Below are positions 41,014-52,400 of a stretch of DNA of 64,000 nucleotides, piece after piece. Below the pieces are notes generated by a model. That model was given only the letters and a program-made list of their open reading frames with translations. It searched no databases and was not told the origin of the DNA. The stretch's first letter is position 1. The number at the start of each line of letters is the position of its first letter. The DNA is from Cladocopium goreaui (taxonomy: Eukaryota > Sar > Dinophyceae > Suessiales > Symbiodiniaceae). The stretch spans positions 355,075-419,074 of the forward strand of contig CAMXCT020000524.1 in assembly GCA_947184155.2 (NCBI GenBank). Direction: 5' to 3'. The position numbers and the translations under genes were made by a program.

Positions 41014-44000
41014 GTGCTAGGATGGAAATGGTGAAGCATGACCATCCATGACCCAGACATGCGATTTCATCAGTGGAAAATCTGCTATAAAACAGCTTTG
41101 ATATGCTTAAACCTCATTAAACCTCCATTTATACTATGATATGATATTTTATATATGTCCCAGATGTTCTTCCATGACTTTAGCGAACGAAAGCTCCACG
41201 GCCGCAGGGATCTTCCAGCCATGTACCAGGAGGGTATGATCCAAGGTTGGACCCAAAACAATCCCAGTTGGTAGTTGGTAGCAAGAAAACAACCAGCATC
41301 ATCAACATTTTAGCGGATTTGAACATCCAAAACTGAGAATTACTTGGTTAGAATTATAGATAATTCAGGGATCTAGCCAGCAGTCAATGGGGATTTTCAA
41401 GATTTTCAACAGGATTTCGGGAAGAATGGGGAGTTCCCCGGCGAACATAGGGAATTTTTCAACAGCAAACATTGGGACTTTCACCTTGAAACATGACGCT
41501 GTCGCTAGAGACCATGCAGACCTCAAGAGGAGTTGCGGTTACATCAACAGCAAACAATGAATTACGCAACGGCCAATAGGACTATAACTTACCAAAAAAG
41601 AAAACGAGAAGAGTAGGTGATAATAGGACATTAACTTATATTAACTTACCAATAGGTGATAGAATCTCCACCAGTAGTGATGTGTATCGCCATCTTCTTC
41701 GCCTCGTTTTTTGCTGGTTTGATCCCCATCTTTGCTGCTTTTGCCGCGTAGTCTCAGGCGGGACGTTTTCCCAAGACCGAGTTCGCCGTGGCCATGGCCA
41801 CCATGGCCACCATGGCACCGGCGGTGCCGGGGCAGGTGGGGCAGGTGGGTTGGTGGGTTCTGGGGTGCCCAAGTTATTCTGTAATTTCATATGTGACTTC
41901 ACATTGGTAAAAGATAAACATGTTTTTTTAGAAATTGAGATTATCGAAACACCAATCTTAAAGGATGGCAGTCATTTTTACATGGAACTACATTGATTAA
42001 TCGATGTTGTTACCTGTTTTATAAACATTTAGTTATACGTATATAATATATTAATATTTATATATATATATATGTATGCATATCACATATTTTTATAAAT
42101 TTGTTACACTTTGTTTGAAATTCTTTCGACCGTGTTTTCAACATTTGACATCGTAGGGTCATGCTTTTGCAGCCCAAAAAAGAGAGCTGAACTCCTCCAG
42201 GTGATGTCAAGCAGGTGCGGCGACCGAGTTTTTATTGGGGATATCATGGGGATATAACTTGGAATATTACCCTCTGGTAATTTAACATAGCTATTGAAAA
42301 TTGCCATTTATAGTGGATTTTCCCATGAACAATGGTGATGTTCTATAGTTATGTTAGTTTACCAGAGGGTAATGGACAATTAATTGAATATAACTTGTAT
42401 ATATTATCAGTTATATATCTATGAAATACTGACAACGACCGATATGTGGTATATGTAACTTGTAATATTAATGGTATGGTATATGTAACTATGAACAGGT
42501 GTATATATATATTATATGTTTCATGATATATAGCTGGTACATAACTATACTATAATATTGATGAAATATGAATGGAATATAACTTGTGCAATATATCCTT
42601 TATAGAACTATTATTGATGAATGACCAGTGTTCCTTTTTATTCCATCCCCTTAACATTAAACACCCCTTTTTTGTGGTCAAAAAAAATGTGGAAAATCCC
42701 ACAAAACCATGGTTTCAAAGGATATGTTTAATATGAACGGGGGAAGGGATATATTGGGATATCAAGCAATATTATTTGGATGACTTATAGGATAGTTAAC
42801 TACTGCTAATTAACAATTAATAGTGATTGATTGTGGCTAATTGTGATGATTGATGATTAATGGGATGATTAATGGAATGGTCATTGATCTGGATGAATTT
42901 GATCGTGACCTCACGTCGTGACTGGAATCTGGAATGATGGTGAATGGATTGGGGGAATCATCCCCTAGAAAGCTGGCCGTGATGGATAACAGCTATTTTC
43001 AGGTTAGTGACGGTTAGTGAGTTATTATTGTCTGGTTGGTGGTTTCAAACATTTGGATTATGTCCCATAATATATGGGATGTCATCCTTCCCATTGACTC
43101 ATATGTTCCAAGATGGTTTTTAAACCACCAAGCAGTAATTCACCCAGCAGAATCATAAATATCCATTCCGAAGAGTCTACCCTCTCGTAATTTAACATAG
43201 CTATTGAAAATGGCCATAGAAATAGTTGATTTTCCCATCAAAAATGGTGGATCTTTCCATAGTTATGTGACAGTTTACCAGAGGTTATGGGAAACTGATG
43301 ATAATCCATCTTAATTCACCGGGGAGTCTCCAGCCCAGTGCTGGGATGATATCGCTGATATCGAGTAATTCATATGGGATGATCGTTGGATTTTTTCATG
43401 GATGTAGGATACCAGAGGACTAACATAACTATGGAAAGATCCACCATTTTTCATGGGAAAAACCACTATTTCTATGGCAAGTTTCAATAGCTTTTTGTAT
43501 GTTTACCAGAGGATAACTATAGTTTTTTATTTTTACCATCCCTAGAGGTTTTCATGAAATTGGGTGTACCTCGTTTGAAAAGGACCCCTATGACTGGGAT
43601 GATTGAAAAGGACCGACTGTGGATGTTTTTTTTGGGGTGGTTCATTGTTGGGTTTACCAAAAAAACGGTAAATCGTGCCCCAAAAAAATTAAAAGATAGA
43701 GTGAATTGTTTCACAAAAATCAGATATTTCAGCAAGAAATGGTGCACTCGTCGATTTGGTTGGAGGTTGAAGAAACCCAATAATAGACCATCCTCAAAAT
43801 TCACTAGTCACTATTTGAACCATTTCCCACATGGTGCTTTGCCAACTGGCTTCCATCCAGGGTATTATACGCCCAGGGCGCCTGCCACCCCGATGTCCGG
43901 CAGGATAGCCACAAGGCCATTATTTTTGGGGGCCTGGTGGGTTCATATGGGGATAGTAACCATATGGACGGCAGAAAACTATATGCTGAATATCACTCAA

Positions 44001-45568
44001 TAATATTCAATATCCCTATCTATTGATAGGAGACTAAATTGGGGATAGAAGATAGTCCCCCTATTGTTTTACAGGCCAACTTCTATAGTATAGGCACAAT
44101 AGCCAAGATGGTGTTCATCTGGATGGGATGATGATCTACATCTAGAGTTGAGGAATGGTGAGTAAGTGGATTAATTCATGTTAATATATATATATACATA
44201 TGATATAGATTTATATAGATTTGATATAGTTTCTTGGCTTTGGATGGGACTTAGCTACTTGGCATTCAGGAGCTTCCTGAAACTTCAGACGGCAAGTTCC
44301 GTTGACTTCCAGCCATTTTTGAAAGCTGGGCTCTATAATATATATATATATACACACAATATTTTTCTCTATTATATATATTTATATATCATATTTATAT
44401 TTATATATTTATATAGAAATAATTGTTATTATTATTTGTTATTACTATTATTGCTGTTTCTATCATTATTGTTGTTTTCAAATTATATACAGCGTATATA
44501 TATATATAGATACCTGTGTGTGTGTATGTGAATAAGTCACCATTTGTACGCACAGAACCGGACGTTCGCCCGGAGCCTGTGTTTTCTCGCACGAAACAGC
44601 CCTTCTTTTCCACGGACCCCCACGAAGTCTGCGAAGGGTTGTTGCCGCAAATTGTTGTGAAACGAGCCATGAAGCAAATTTTGTGTCGTACGCATGCGAG
44701 GGGCCACACCCAGTGTACCGTCCATCCCTGCAAGGCGGTTTGAAACGTGGATGAAACATGTGTTAAAACCCGTGGAAAAATGAGATATATTACGTCATCA
44801 TGGGCGAACGTTACAGTAGGTTCTGTGGGCATTTGTAGATCGTTTTCCTATGGAACCTTTTCCATATCTATCTTCTCTCCTTGCTACCGCCCGGTTCGAC
44901 TCGCCCAACTGGAGGCAGTTCGAGCCCAGGCTTTGCCAGCGGTGACCCCAGGGGCCAGCCAGCTGACCTTGGCTTACGACTCAAATGGTGACCAGCCATG
45001 GGTTGATATCAGCCACATCAACATGCATTTCATTTGTTTGTATGCCAGTGCGTTAGCATGTGACATTTTGGACATTGGCAGGTTTGAGCTCTCCATATAC
45101 TCTTCGGACAGTCGTTACGGATACATTAATTTAATTGTATCTAGTATCACACAGTTATTTTTGGTCAAACAGTTTTATTGGCAGGACTTTTTCTCTTCTC
45201 TACTTGTCGCGACAGGAAGTCGCAATGTGGAACACTTGGAACCTGGAAGGGGTCAAGGTGATGGATAGTTTAAACTAGTGAAAAATGGCATAATATGGCA
45301 ATAATTTGCAATAATTTAGCAATAGTTTAATGTTGTTTTTTGTTCATTAACTATTGCTAAATTATTCAAAGAATTCCCAACCCAAGGTTTTTGGATCATT
45401 TCTTGAATGATTTTCGTTCCTTTTAGTTGGTTTCTGTTAGGCATCTCTGTCGTTCGCCGGGCGTTCTCAGCTCCGCTGAAGCTCAGCCGTGTTTGGTTCA
45501 AGCTACGCCGACGGCCGCCCGGCTCCTTACTTGAAGGACAGGTGGTAGCCGTCATCAACACGTTTTGA
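40945..45568 (+). CDS. Unrecognised multi-exon gene
   Basis: Gene span. Exons at 40945-41013, 41164-41233, 41758-41835, 42173-42200, 42969-43002, 43877-43936, 44075-44110 and 44270-44295 join with matching phases (0/0, 1/1, 1/1, 2/2, 0/0, 0/0, 0/0), all with GT donors. That is unlikely by chance. Readable pieces include AEDLVRFLKSLVGDPGFASG, MFFHDFSERKLHGRRDLPAM, KLAVMDNSYFQ, DVRQDSHKAIIFGGLANFYS and IGTIAKMELPETSDG. A His/Gly-rich stretch lies in the third exon. No domain is recognised. The final exon may be 45441-45568, ending in TGA. It could be the 3' half of the coiled-coil gene. Confidence 0.55.
41164..41233 (+). CDS. Exon of unrecognised gene
   Basis: Acceptor ATGTCCCAG, donor CAGGAGG/GTATGA. 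Reads MFFHDFSERKLHGRRDLPAM, then YQE. The codon after the AG is ATG, so a start here is possible, though phase joins it to the exon before. Confidence 0.75.
41758..41835 (+). CDS. Exon of unrecognised gene, frame uncertain
   Basis: Acceptor AGTCTCAG, donor GGGGCAG/GTGGGG. The in-phase frame is His/Gly-rich (RRGHGHHGHHGTGGAGA). The phase 0 frame reads AGRFPKTEFAVAMATMATMA. The ACCATGGCC triplication explains both. Confidence 0.55.
42173..42200 (+). CDS. Small exon of unrecognised gene
   Basis: Acceptor CTTTTGCAG, donor CTCCAG/GTGATG, 28 bp. In the chained phase it reads QKRELNSS; an alternative frame reads PKKRAELLQ. Confidence 0.45.
42268..42371 (+). mobile_element. Inverted-repeat element, family A
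   Basis: TACCCTCTGGTAATTTAACA at the left, TTAGTTTACCAGAGGGTA at the right. The interior has TAGCTATTGAAAATTGCC and ACAATGGTGATGTTC. Confidence 0.85.
42969..43002 (+). CDS. Small exon of unrecognised gene
   Basis: Acceptor TCCCCTAG, donor TTTTCAG/GTTAGT. Reads KLAVMDNSYFQ in phase. Confidence 0.65.
43032..43135 (+). mobile_element. Inverted-repeat element, family B
   Basis: CTGGTTGGTGGTTTCAAACA at the left and TTTAAACCACCAAGCAG at the right. It starts 29 bp after an exon. Confidence 0.75.
43178..43287 (+). mobile_element. Inverted-repeat element, family A
   Basis: TACCCTCTCGTAATTTAACA at the left, CAGTTTACCAGAGGTTA at the right. Confidence 0.75.
43410..43515 (+). mobile_element. Inverted-repeat element, family A (diverged)
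   Basis: TACCAGAGGACTAACATAAC at the left and GTATGTTTACCAGAGGATA at the right. It is the third element within 500 bp of one intron. Confidence 0.65.
43877..43936 (+). CDS. Exon of unrecognised gene
   Basis: Acceptor TACGCCCAG, donor GGCCTG/GTGGGT, 20 codons: GACHPDVRQDSHKAIIFGGL. It lies inside a longer 149-residue open frame read in another frame; the short exon is preferred for its splice sites and codon use. Confidence 0.65.
44075..44110 (+). CDS. Exon of unrecognised gene
   Basis: Acceptor TTTTACAG, donor AAGATG/GTGTTC, 12 codons in phase 0: ANFYSIGTIAKM. Confidence 0.65.
44270..44295 (+). CDS. Small exon of unrecognised gene
   Basis: Acceptor GGCATTCAG, donor GGCAA/GTTCCG. Phase 0 gives ELPETSDG. 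An overlapping frame (SFLKLQTASSVDFQPFLKAG) stays open to about 44329 and is the alternative. Confidence 0.45.
44530..44744 (+). other. Coding-like segment, strand and frame unresolved
   Basis: GC-rich relative to its surroundings. Plus strand reads SPFVRTEPDVRPEPVFSRTK and then SVDPHEVCEG-like sequence to TGA at 44742; both strands have long open frames. It may be an exon or an old transposed fragment. Confidence 0.3.
44916..44989 (+). CDS. Probable exon, frame uncertain
   Basis: Several AG acceptors (44915, 44919, 44932) and two GT donors (44940, 44989) are possible. Frames include AVRAQALPAVTPGASQLTLA and, just upstream, ARFDSPNWRQFEPRLCQ, which has very GC-rich third positions. Confidence 0.4.
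45310..45366. repeat. Inverted repeat / hairpin
   Basis: AATAATTTAGCAATAGTTTA faces TAACTATTGCTAAATTATT across about 18 bp. Confidence 0.75.
45441..45568 (+). CDS. Probable terminal exon of preceding gene
   Basis: Acceptor TTCTGTTAG. One frame reads ISVVRRAFSAPLKLSRVWFK, LRRRPPGSLLEGQVVAVINT and Phe, then TGA. A second frame is open to TGA at 45534, and a GT donor at 45541 exists, so termination here is likely but not certain. The next gene starts 185 bp downstream. Confidence 0.5.
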
Positions 45569-45747
45569 GGTTTGTAAGCCTCCCAGAGTGTTGATACCGT
45601 TGGTATATGTTGGTATAGTTTTATGATGTTTTATGATTCACACATCATATTTCAATATATTTCATCAAAGCATTTTTCTCTACTAAACCCAACCAATCCC
45701 AACCATTCACACCATTTGTACATCCATATGTTTACTCAGCCATTTCC

Positions 45748-45754
45748 AGGAGCA
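45748..45754 (+). promoter_or_regulatory. Possible spliced-leader trans-splice acceptor
   Basis: CCATTTCCAG ends at 45749, four bases before the ATG of the tepsin-like gene. No upstream exon is needed, because the ENTH domain begins at once. In dinoflagellates mRNAs receive a trans-spliced leader at such an AG. Inference only. Confidence 0.4.
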
Positions 45755-45827
45755 TGGACCGGTCGGCGCTGAACAAAGCCACCAGTGCGGATGACACGCC
45801 CACGCCGGGCTATTTGTACACCGAGAT
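45750..45827 (+). CDS. Tepsin-like exon 1 (start codon 45754)
   Basis: Reads MDRSALNKATSADDTPTPGY, then LYTE plus two bases. A GC donor (GAGAT/GCTTGG) lets exon 2 complete Met. A GT donor two bases later breaks the frame. Confidence 0.85.
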
Positions 45828-48800
45828 GCTTGGTAGAAACGATCAAGAAATATAAGAAATGCTGGGAATGGTGGGCCCTGAAAATATCTGAAAGTCTTCC
45901 AAGGGAATGGATGGGTGTATAGTTGGCCCATGTTGGCCCTGAAAATCGACCAAACTTGGTGCTGAATTTACTAAACATAGGAAATGTGAGTTCCCAAGGC
46001 GCCCAGTTCCCAAATCCACCACCAGCAGCGCGTTCCTCGCCGAGGATAGCACAGTCCACCTTTGCGGACTTGAATGCGTGTCAGCAATTGGCTGATTACC
46101 TCATCAAAAAGCCCCTCGCTCCGAGGATCTGGACCATTTTGTAGGATCCAAGCTGTTGTTCATGTATTTATGTATATGTATTTGTGTATATGTTTAACCA
46201 TGTTTAAGCCTACGGGTTGAAAACCGTCCGAGCGTTTTAGGCATTTTTTTATATGTTCCTTGGGGTGGGGTGGGTGGGGTAATAACGTTCACGTACTTGC
46301 GCACTCCCATGATGTTACGCCACGGCACGTTCACTTGCACGTGCGCACATTCGGCAAAAAAAACGTTGAAGATGTGTCACGTCACGCAGGGGTGGGGTGG
46401 GGTGGGGCAATAACGTTCACGTACTTGCGCACTCCCATCGACTCGTGCTGGCGTATGATCAAAGCCAGAGTTCCCGATCAGTTGACATCTTGCCCAGAAA
46501 ACGAACAAAAATTGAATGACCTCATTTGGACGTACGTTAGCACATGGCAGTGGCGATGGGAGGCAAATGTAGTTGGAAAAGCCCTGTTGGAGAAAACAGG
46601 TGCGTACTTAGCGAAGATGTAGAGATCACCGGAAAAAATGGCTGTCACTGAGGTTTTGGGCACGCTGACTTCCCAAAAGGAACCATTTTCGCACTCCGAC
46701 ATGTCAACTATATACAGTAAATCCCAATGAAAGTTCAAAAGCACAATAGAATTGACCTTCATGGACAACATAAAGACATGAAAAAACATTGTGAAACGCA
46801 TGATTGACTTCTTGCCAGTCACAATTTCCAACCCGGCGAGATGTTTAACAATGTTTAACGTGTTATTACCATATTCTTATGATTTATTATGTGTGGTCAT
46901 ATTAAATACACTTGGTCTTATATTCTGGCGCAATATCACTGTTTAATGACATAGGTCAGCAAGTGTATGTATCAAGAAGATTCCAGAAGCCAATTGGGAT
47001 ATCTCTCCCTATATAGATATAATATAGTATATATAATATATATATGTTATATATTATATATATAATTTATATTATATATACACAATATATATATATATAT
47101 TTATATTATTTTATATATACAATATATATATTTATTGTTATATATATATATAATGTCATGGGGTAGTATTATTATGTTTTATTCATGTTGACTCTGAAGA
47201 AGCACTTTCTTTGGGCCTTCGGATGCCGAAGGGGATTCATTGTGAAATGTTGGACAGATCGGGTTGTTGGTTTCATCCATATACTGGGATGATATCAGGA
47301 CTGACATTCATATGCTTGGGATGGGAGGTAAACCATCAACCACTGTACCGGTAATCAAACATGGCTTGCCGGAAAAATCTGCCGTTTATGAATGAAGTTC
47401 TCATAGTTTCCCAGAGTTTCTGATATTTTTCCCATTAAAACCGCCATTTTGACCGGGTGTTTTTTCCACGTTTGATTAACTCACTGCGGACTTACCGCGG
47501 TTAGTCTTTCGAGGCTTGAAAAAGACAATCCGCATGTAAAGCTGAAATGTTTGAAGATCATCAAGCATGTTTCTTGGCAGGAAATGGATGGACATGGGAG
47601 ATGGAACATTCTGGAAAGATATGGAAAAGAAAAATATAAATATGGTATATTCATGCCATATTGATATATATTGATGGGATATTCATGGGATATGGCAGGA
47701 TATGGAAATTAGACTTTTCATGGACTGTGGTTATTGATATGTTCCTGGTGGGTTGTGATTTTGTTTTGTATGATGGATGTCTGGACCTGTACTGTAGTTC
47801 TTTGGGTTCACAATGGCGCTGTCAGGGCTGCAACTGAAACATCAACGTTGTTTGATTCATGAGTTTTCATACGAATATGTGCATATCACTAACAACGTGT
47901 TGACGTTGTCAGCCTCATCTTTGTACATATGGGACATTTATGGGTTTAGTGATGTATCAATTACCCTCTGGTAATTTAACATAGCTATTGAACATGGCAA
48001 TTTATAGTGATGTTTCCCATAAAAAATGGTGATTTTCCATAGTTATGTGAGTTTACCAAGGAGGGTATCCAGACTTTACGGTTTTCTGTGCATCTCATTT
48101 GCCCGTTTTGGTCGAAACCAACCCAAGTTGGACAACTCTTCCCATCCAGACATGACGCTCGATGATTTCAGGTGTGCGAACAGGGAAAGCCCGAGTTCAA
48201 ACGCGCAATTCAGAGAAAGGCCTGATTTTTTCGGGTTTCAGAAATATGATCTATATATTCCCAGAAATTCTATATATAGTAATATAGTTACTATACCACA
48301 TGTCTAAAGAAAAAAAGTACAGTAAAAACTGGTTGGTGGTTTGGAAGATGTTTTTTTCCCCATCATATTGGGAATGTCATGATCCCAACTGGTCCTTTCA
48401 GTCCATCATTTTTCGGAGGGGTTGGGCGATACCAACCACCAACCCCATCCCATGAGATGAGTGGTGAGCGAAAAAACCAGCATATCGGGTGGGTTTTGGG
48501 TCCGTTTTGGGCCAAGGATTTTTGGGTTCCTATTTGGGTTTCTCTGAAAATAGGGTATATTCCCAAACAAATAGCCATTTAATAGGGACAATGATCAGCA
48601 AAACCATTGGGTAAAAAGGGGTACACTATTTTCAGACACACCCATTTGAGTTATATTTGAGTTATAATGTGCAACATAGTGCATCTAGATGATCCTGGTT
48701 AATCCTGGTTAATTTTCCTTGTTTAAGGTCATATTTCGCTGGGTTTCAATGGCATCCAAGATTCTGGAGCATAAACGATGATTCTTAACATATATGGCCC

Positions 48801-49389
48801 ATAGCCCCATTATAAGCATATTATAACATATTATGATAATATATGGATTATAAATAACCCATTAATAACCCATTATAACATATTATAACCTTCTTCGAGT
48901 TTCTGAAATCCATTAACCCTCAGTTATAACCCATTAATAACCCATTAATAACCCATTTTTTTTCTGAAGTCAACTCTTTTTGAGGGGCTAAAAATAATTC
49001 CCGGTTAACCACCACGTGGCGACTTCCAGGCCGAAGTCGTCAAGGCGTGTCTTCAATATCGCGGCACGCCCGACCCCTTGAAAGGAGCTGTTGATCTGGG
49101 ACTGCATGGATGATCATGAAAATTACCTCACTGTAGTTGAGTTCATCATCATGAATTCATCCATAAATTGAGGATCCATAAATATTTAAATAAATTAAAT
49201 GACCATCCATTTATGGATCATCCGTAAATTTGCACATCAGTTCATCATTACTGTAATTACCTCACTTAGGTGAGCCAAATCTCCCGGAGAATGCCATGGT
49301 TCAGCCCAACTTGGGGATTTCATGGAAGCGCAGATACATATCATCATTGCTTGTATACCTGCATATGATTATGTGATATCTTCACATAA

Positions 49390-49425
<36 letters not shown>

Positions 49426-52400
49426 TCAGACATATGTTCCGTGCCATTTTGCCGTGGTCATCTATATGTTTGGACGTGTACATGCATGATAGGTGCATCT
49501 ACCTATGTTTGATATGCACTAGAAACTCCCAGACTCCAAGATGCCAAAAACATGACACTCATCACCATATTGGGATTAAAACTTACATTACCATGAGTTC
49601 ATATAAATTCTACCTGGGTAAAAAAAACATTGAACTCACTGGTCATCATAAATCATCAAAAATAATGATCAATCATTATACATCATGATAAACTATGATA
49701 AATCAGCATAAATCATCATAGATCATACCAGTTGGTTATTTAACATAGCCATGGAAAATCCCTTATAAATGGAGGTTTCTAGCTGGGAAAATCATCTATT
49801 TCTATGGGCCATGGCTTCCATGGCTATGTTTACCAGAGGGTAAATTTCCCATTAATTCACTATTAGCCATTAATAACCACCATTAATCACCACTAATTCA
49901 CCATTAATGACCATTAACCATAGATATTCCCCATATTAACCACCATTAAATCACCATTAAATCACCATTAAATCACCATTAACTACCATAAACCACCATA
50001 CCACCATGAAATTTCTACATTTCCCCCATATTGGCGACCCGTTTCCCCGTCACCGCCTGGGTGGCGCTGGCGCAAACGGCACGGCACAGGAGATGCTCCC
50101 AACAAGGCGGTGCGAGAGGAAGCTGACTTGGCGGTGAAGGCCGTCTTCAGTGTCTCGGACGTTGAAGTCATAGGTGTTGGAGTTTTGTGTTAGCAAATTC
50201 ACCAACATGCACATATCAAAATTCACACACACACACATATATACATATTTCATATTTCATATTTTTAATATTTGATAGTTGATATTTGATATGATTACAT
50301 ATGTATAGTAATAAGTATTATTATACATATATGCATGTATATATATATATACATAAGCAATATTGATGAACTGGTGGATCAAATTCAACACAGGTGATGA
50401 TGGCGGTTTTTTTCTATGGGGAAAACCGATGTGGCTTTGTAGAGGATCCCAGAGAAGAGTCTGGCTGGTAATTTGATGACAGCAACTGGTTATCTACACA
50501 CATACGTTACATGTACGCAATCATATGCAATCATCATTTGCACAGAATGTATCATAGTTTCAACATATTTGCACATATTTGCACATAAGTTGATCACATT
50601 AGATAGTAGAGAGGCACAAGGCTGGGGCACAAGCGCGGCCAACTTGCAGTGACTTCCCCCCATTTGGACACTTTGTGATGGTCAAGTGGATTTCACTTGA
50701 ATGAAATCCATGCCATCTCTGAGATTTTCCATGTTCCATCTTGACCATTATCCATTAATCCTCCATTTAATTCCAGTTTATAGCCATTAATCTCCATTAT
50801 TGTTCAGTAATATCCATTTTATATTGATTAATATCCACTTTCCATTCATGTCAATGGTTAGCAAAGGCTCGAACGCCTCGCTCAACGCCTATGGTTTCAG
50901 CACTGGACAAGGGAAAAAGATGCCTGGCAGCATCCGGATTCGCTGAAAAATGGATGAAAAATGGGTGATCAAACCTGTCACATTTTTTTTGGCAGAAAAA
51001 AATGGGAAGAAGAATAATGATTCCATGGAAAAATGACTGAATGGTATCAACCTGAGCATGTTTCAATGTTTCAAAATGACGAAGAACAAAAAAGTAGGGG
51101 CGCCATTTCATGCGTGGTTCTGCCAGTGGTGAAAAGTAACGGTGTCGATTTTTTTGAGATTCACTGTGCTCCATCATAATTTGCCATTCCAACTCGGATT
51201 AGGCCGGTGGAAACATTGTACAGGAATTTTGCTTAATTATTATAATTCAATGTATTACTTATGACATCTGTCAAGTCCAATCTAATTGTCCAATCCAATC
51301 CAATCCAATATCTCTCTGATCTAATCTACAATCTGATGGAATATATCATTTGATCTACGGTCTAATCTAATCTAACCTAATCTGGTTCTAAATCGAATCT
51401 AATCTAAATCTAATCTAATCCAATCTAATCTAAATCGAAATCAAATGTAATCTAAATCAAATCAAATCTAATCAAACCTAGTCTAATAATATCTTTATAT
51501 TCCTATCCAATCCTATCTAAACCCATCACAACCTATCTATTTATCTATATAATTATATATATATCCATCCATCTATCCATCCATTTATCTCCTATATATT
51601 ATATATATACTTGCTGGTAATGTCCCGCTTCTGCCAGTTCCAAGACCCGCCTATTTTTCCGAGTGGGACTACTGACCGAGGATGCAAGGCTTTGGTAGCG
51701 AACCCAGTGAAGACATCAGCAGCAGGAGCGGTTGTTCAAGGCTCCCGACTAGAATCCATGGTGGATATCAATTATTTACATCTTCAACTGGTAAGTAACT
51801 ATATATGGTAATTTTGATGGTTAGTAGTGGGATATTTAGATAGATATTGATTTAGGATTTTCATCCTGCAGATTGTGAAGTTGAGGGTTTGTTTTCACCA
51901 TGATTGTTGATGACAGCCAGTTGGGGGCTTATAATCAACGGCAAAAGGGGATATAACATTATGTAACGTCTATATATAATTTATGTATATATATATATAC
52001 GCATACATATACCCAGCAAAACATTCAAAGTGGCTTGTAGGATAAGACGTGGTGATTTTTTGGGGATACAGAAACCAAGCGACAAAACCAATCACAGGGG
52101 AGAAACCATCGAACAATGACTAGTCACACTTCGCTGTGAGAAAACACCCTATATAGTGAACTTAAAATGGCCCATCCATGTTCCATGTTCACTTCGATGG
52201 TCTTCATTTTGTTGGTGCAAACGTGATGTGTATTTTTCTTCATTTAGAGATGCTTGGAGTCAGAATCTGCACCATGTGATCCCTGCAGGATAGGCAACCT
52301 GAGCTCGAATAGTTTCAGTGGAGGCTCGAACCATTTCGGAGGGCCCACCTTGAAATCTCACGAGTCACGGCGCCTGTGATTTTTTGTGTTGAAATTTTCT

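Noticed and set aside
43554-44003. 149-residue plus-strand frame
   Set aside because: Its composition is not exon-like over most of its length, and a better-supported exon in another frame (43877-43936) lies within it. It could still hold an old coding fragment.
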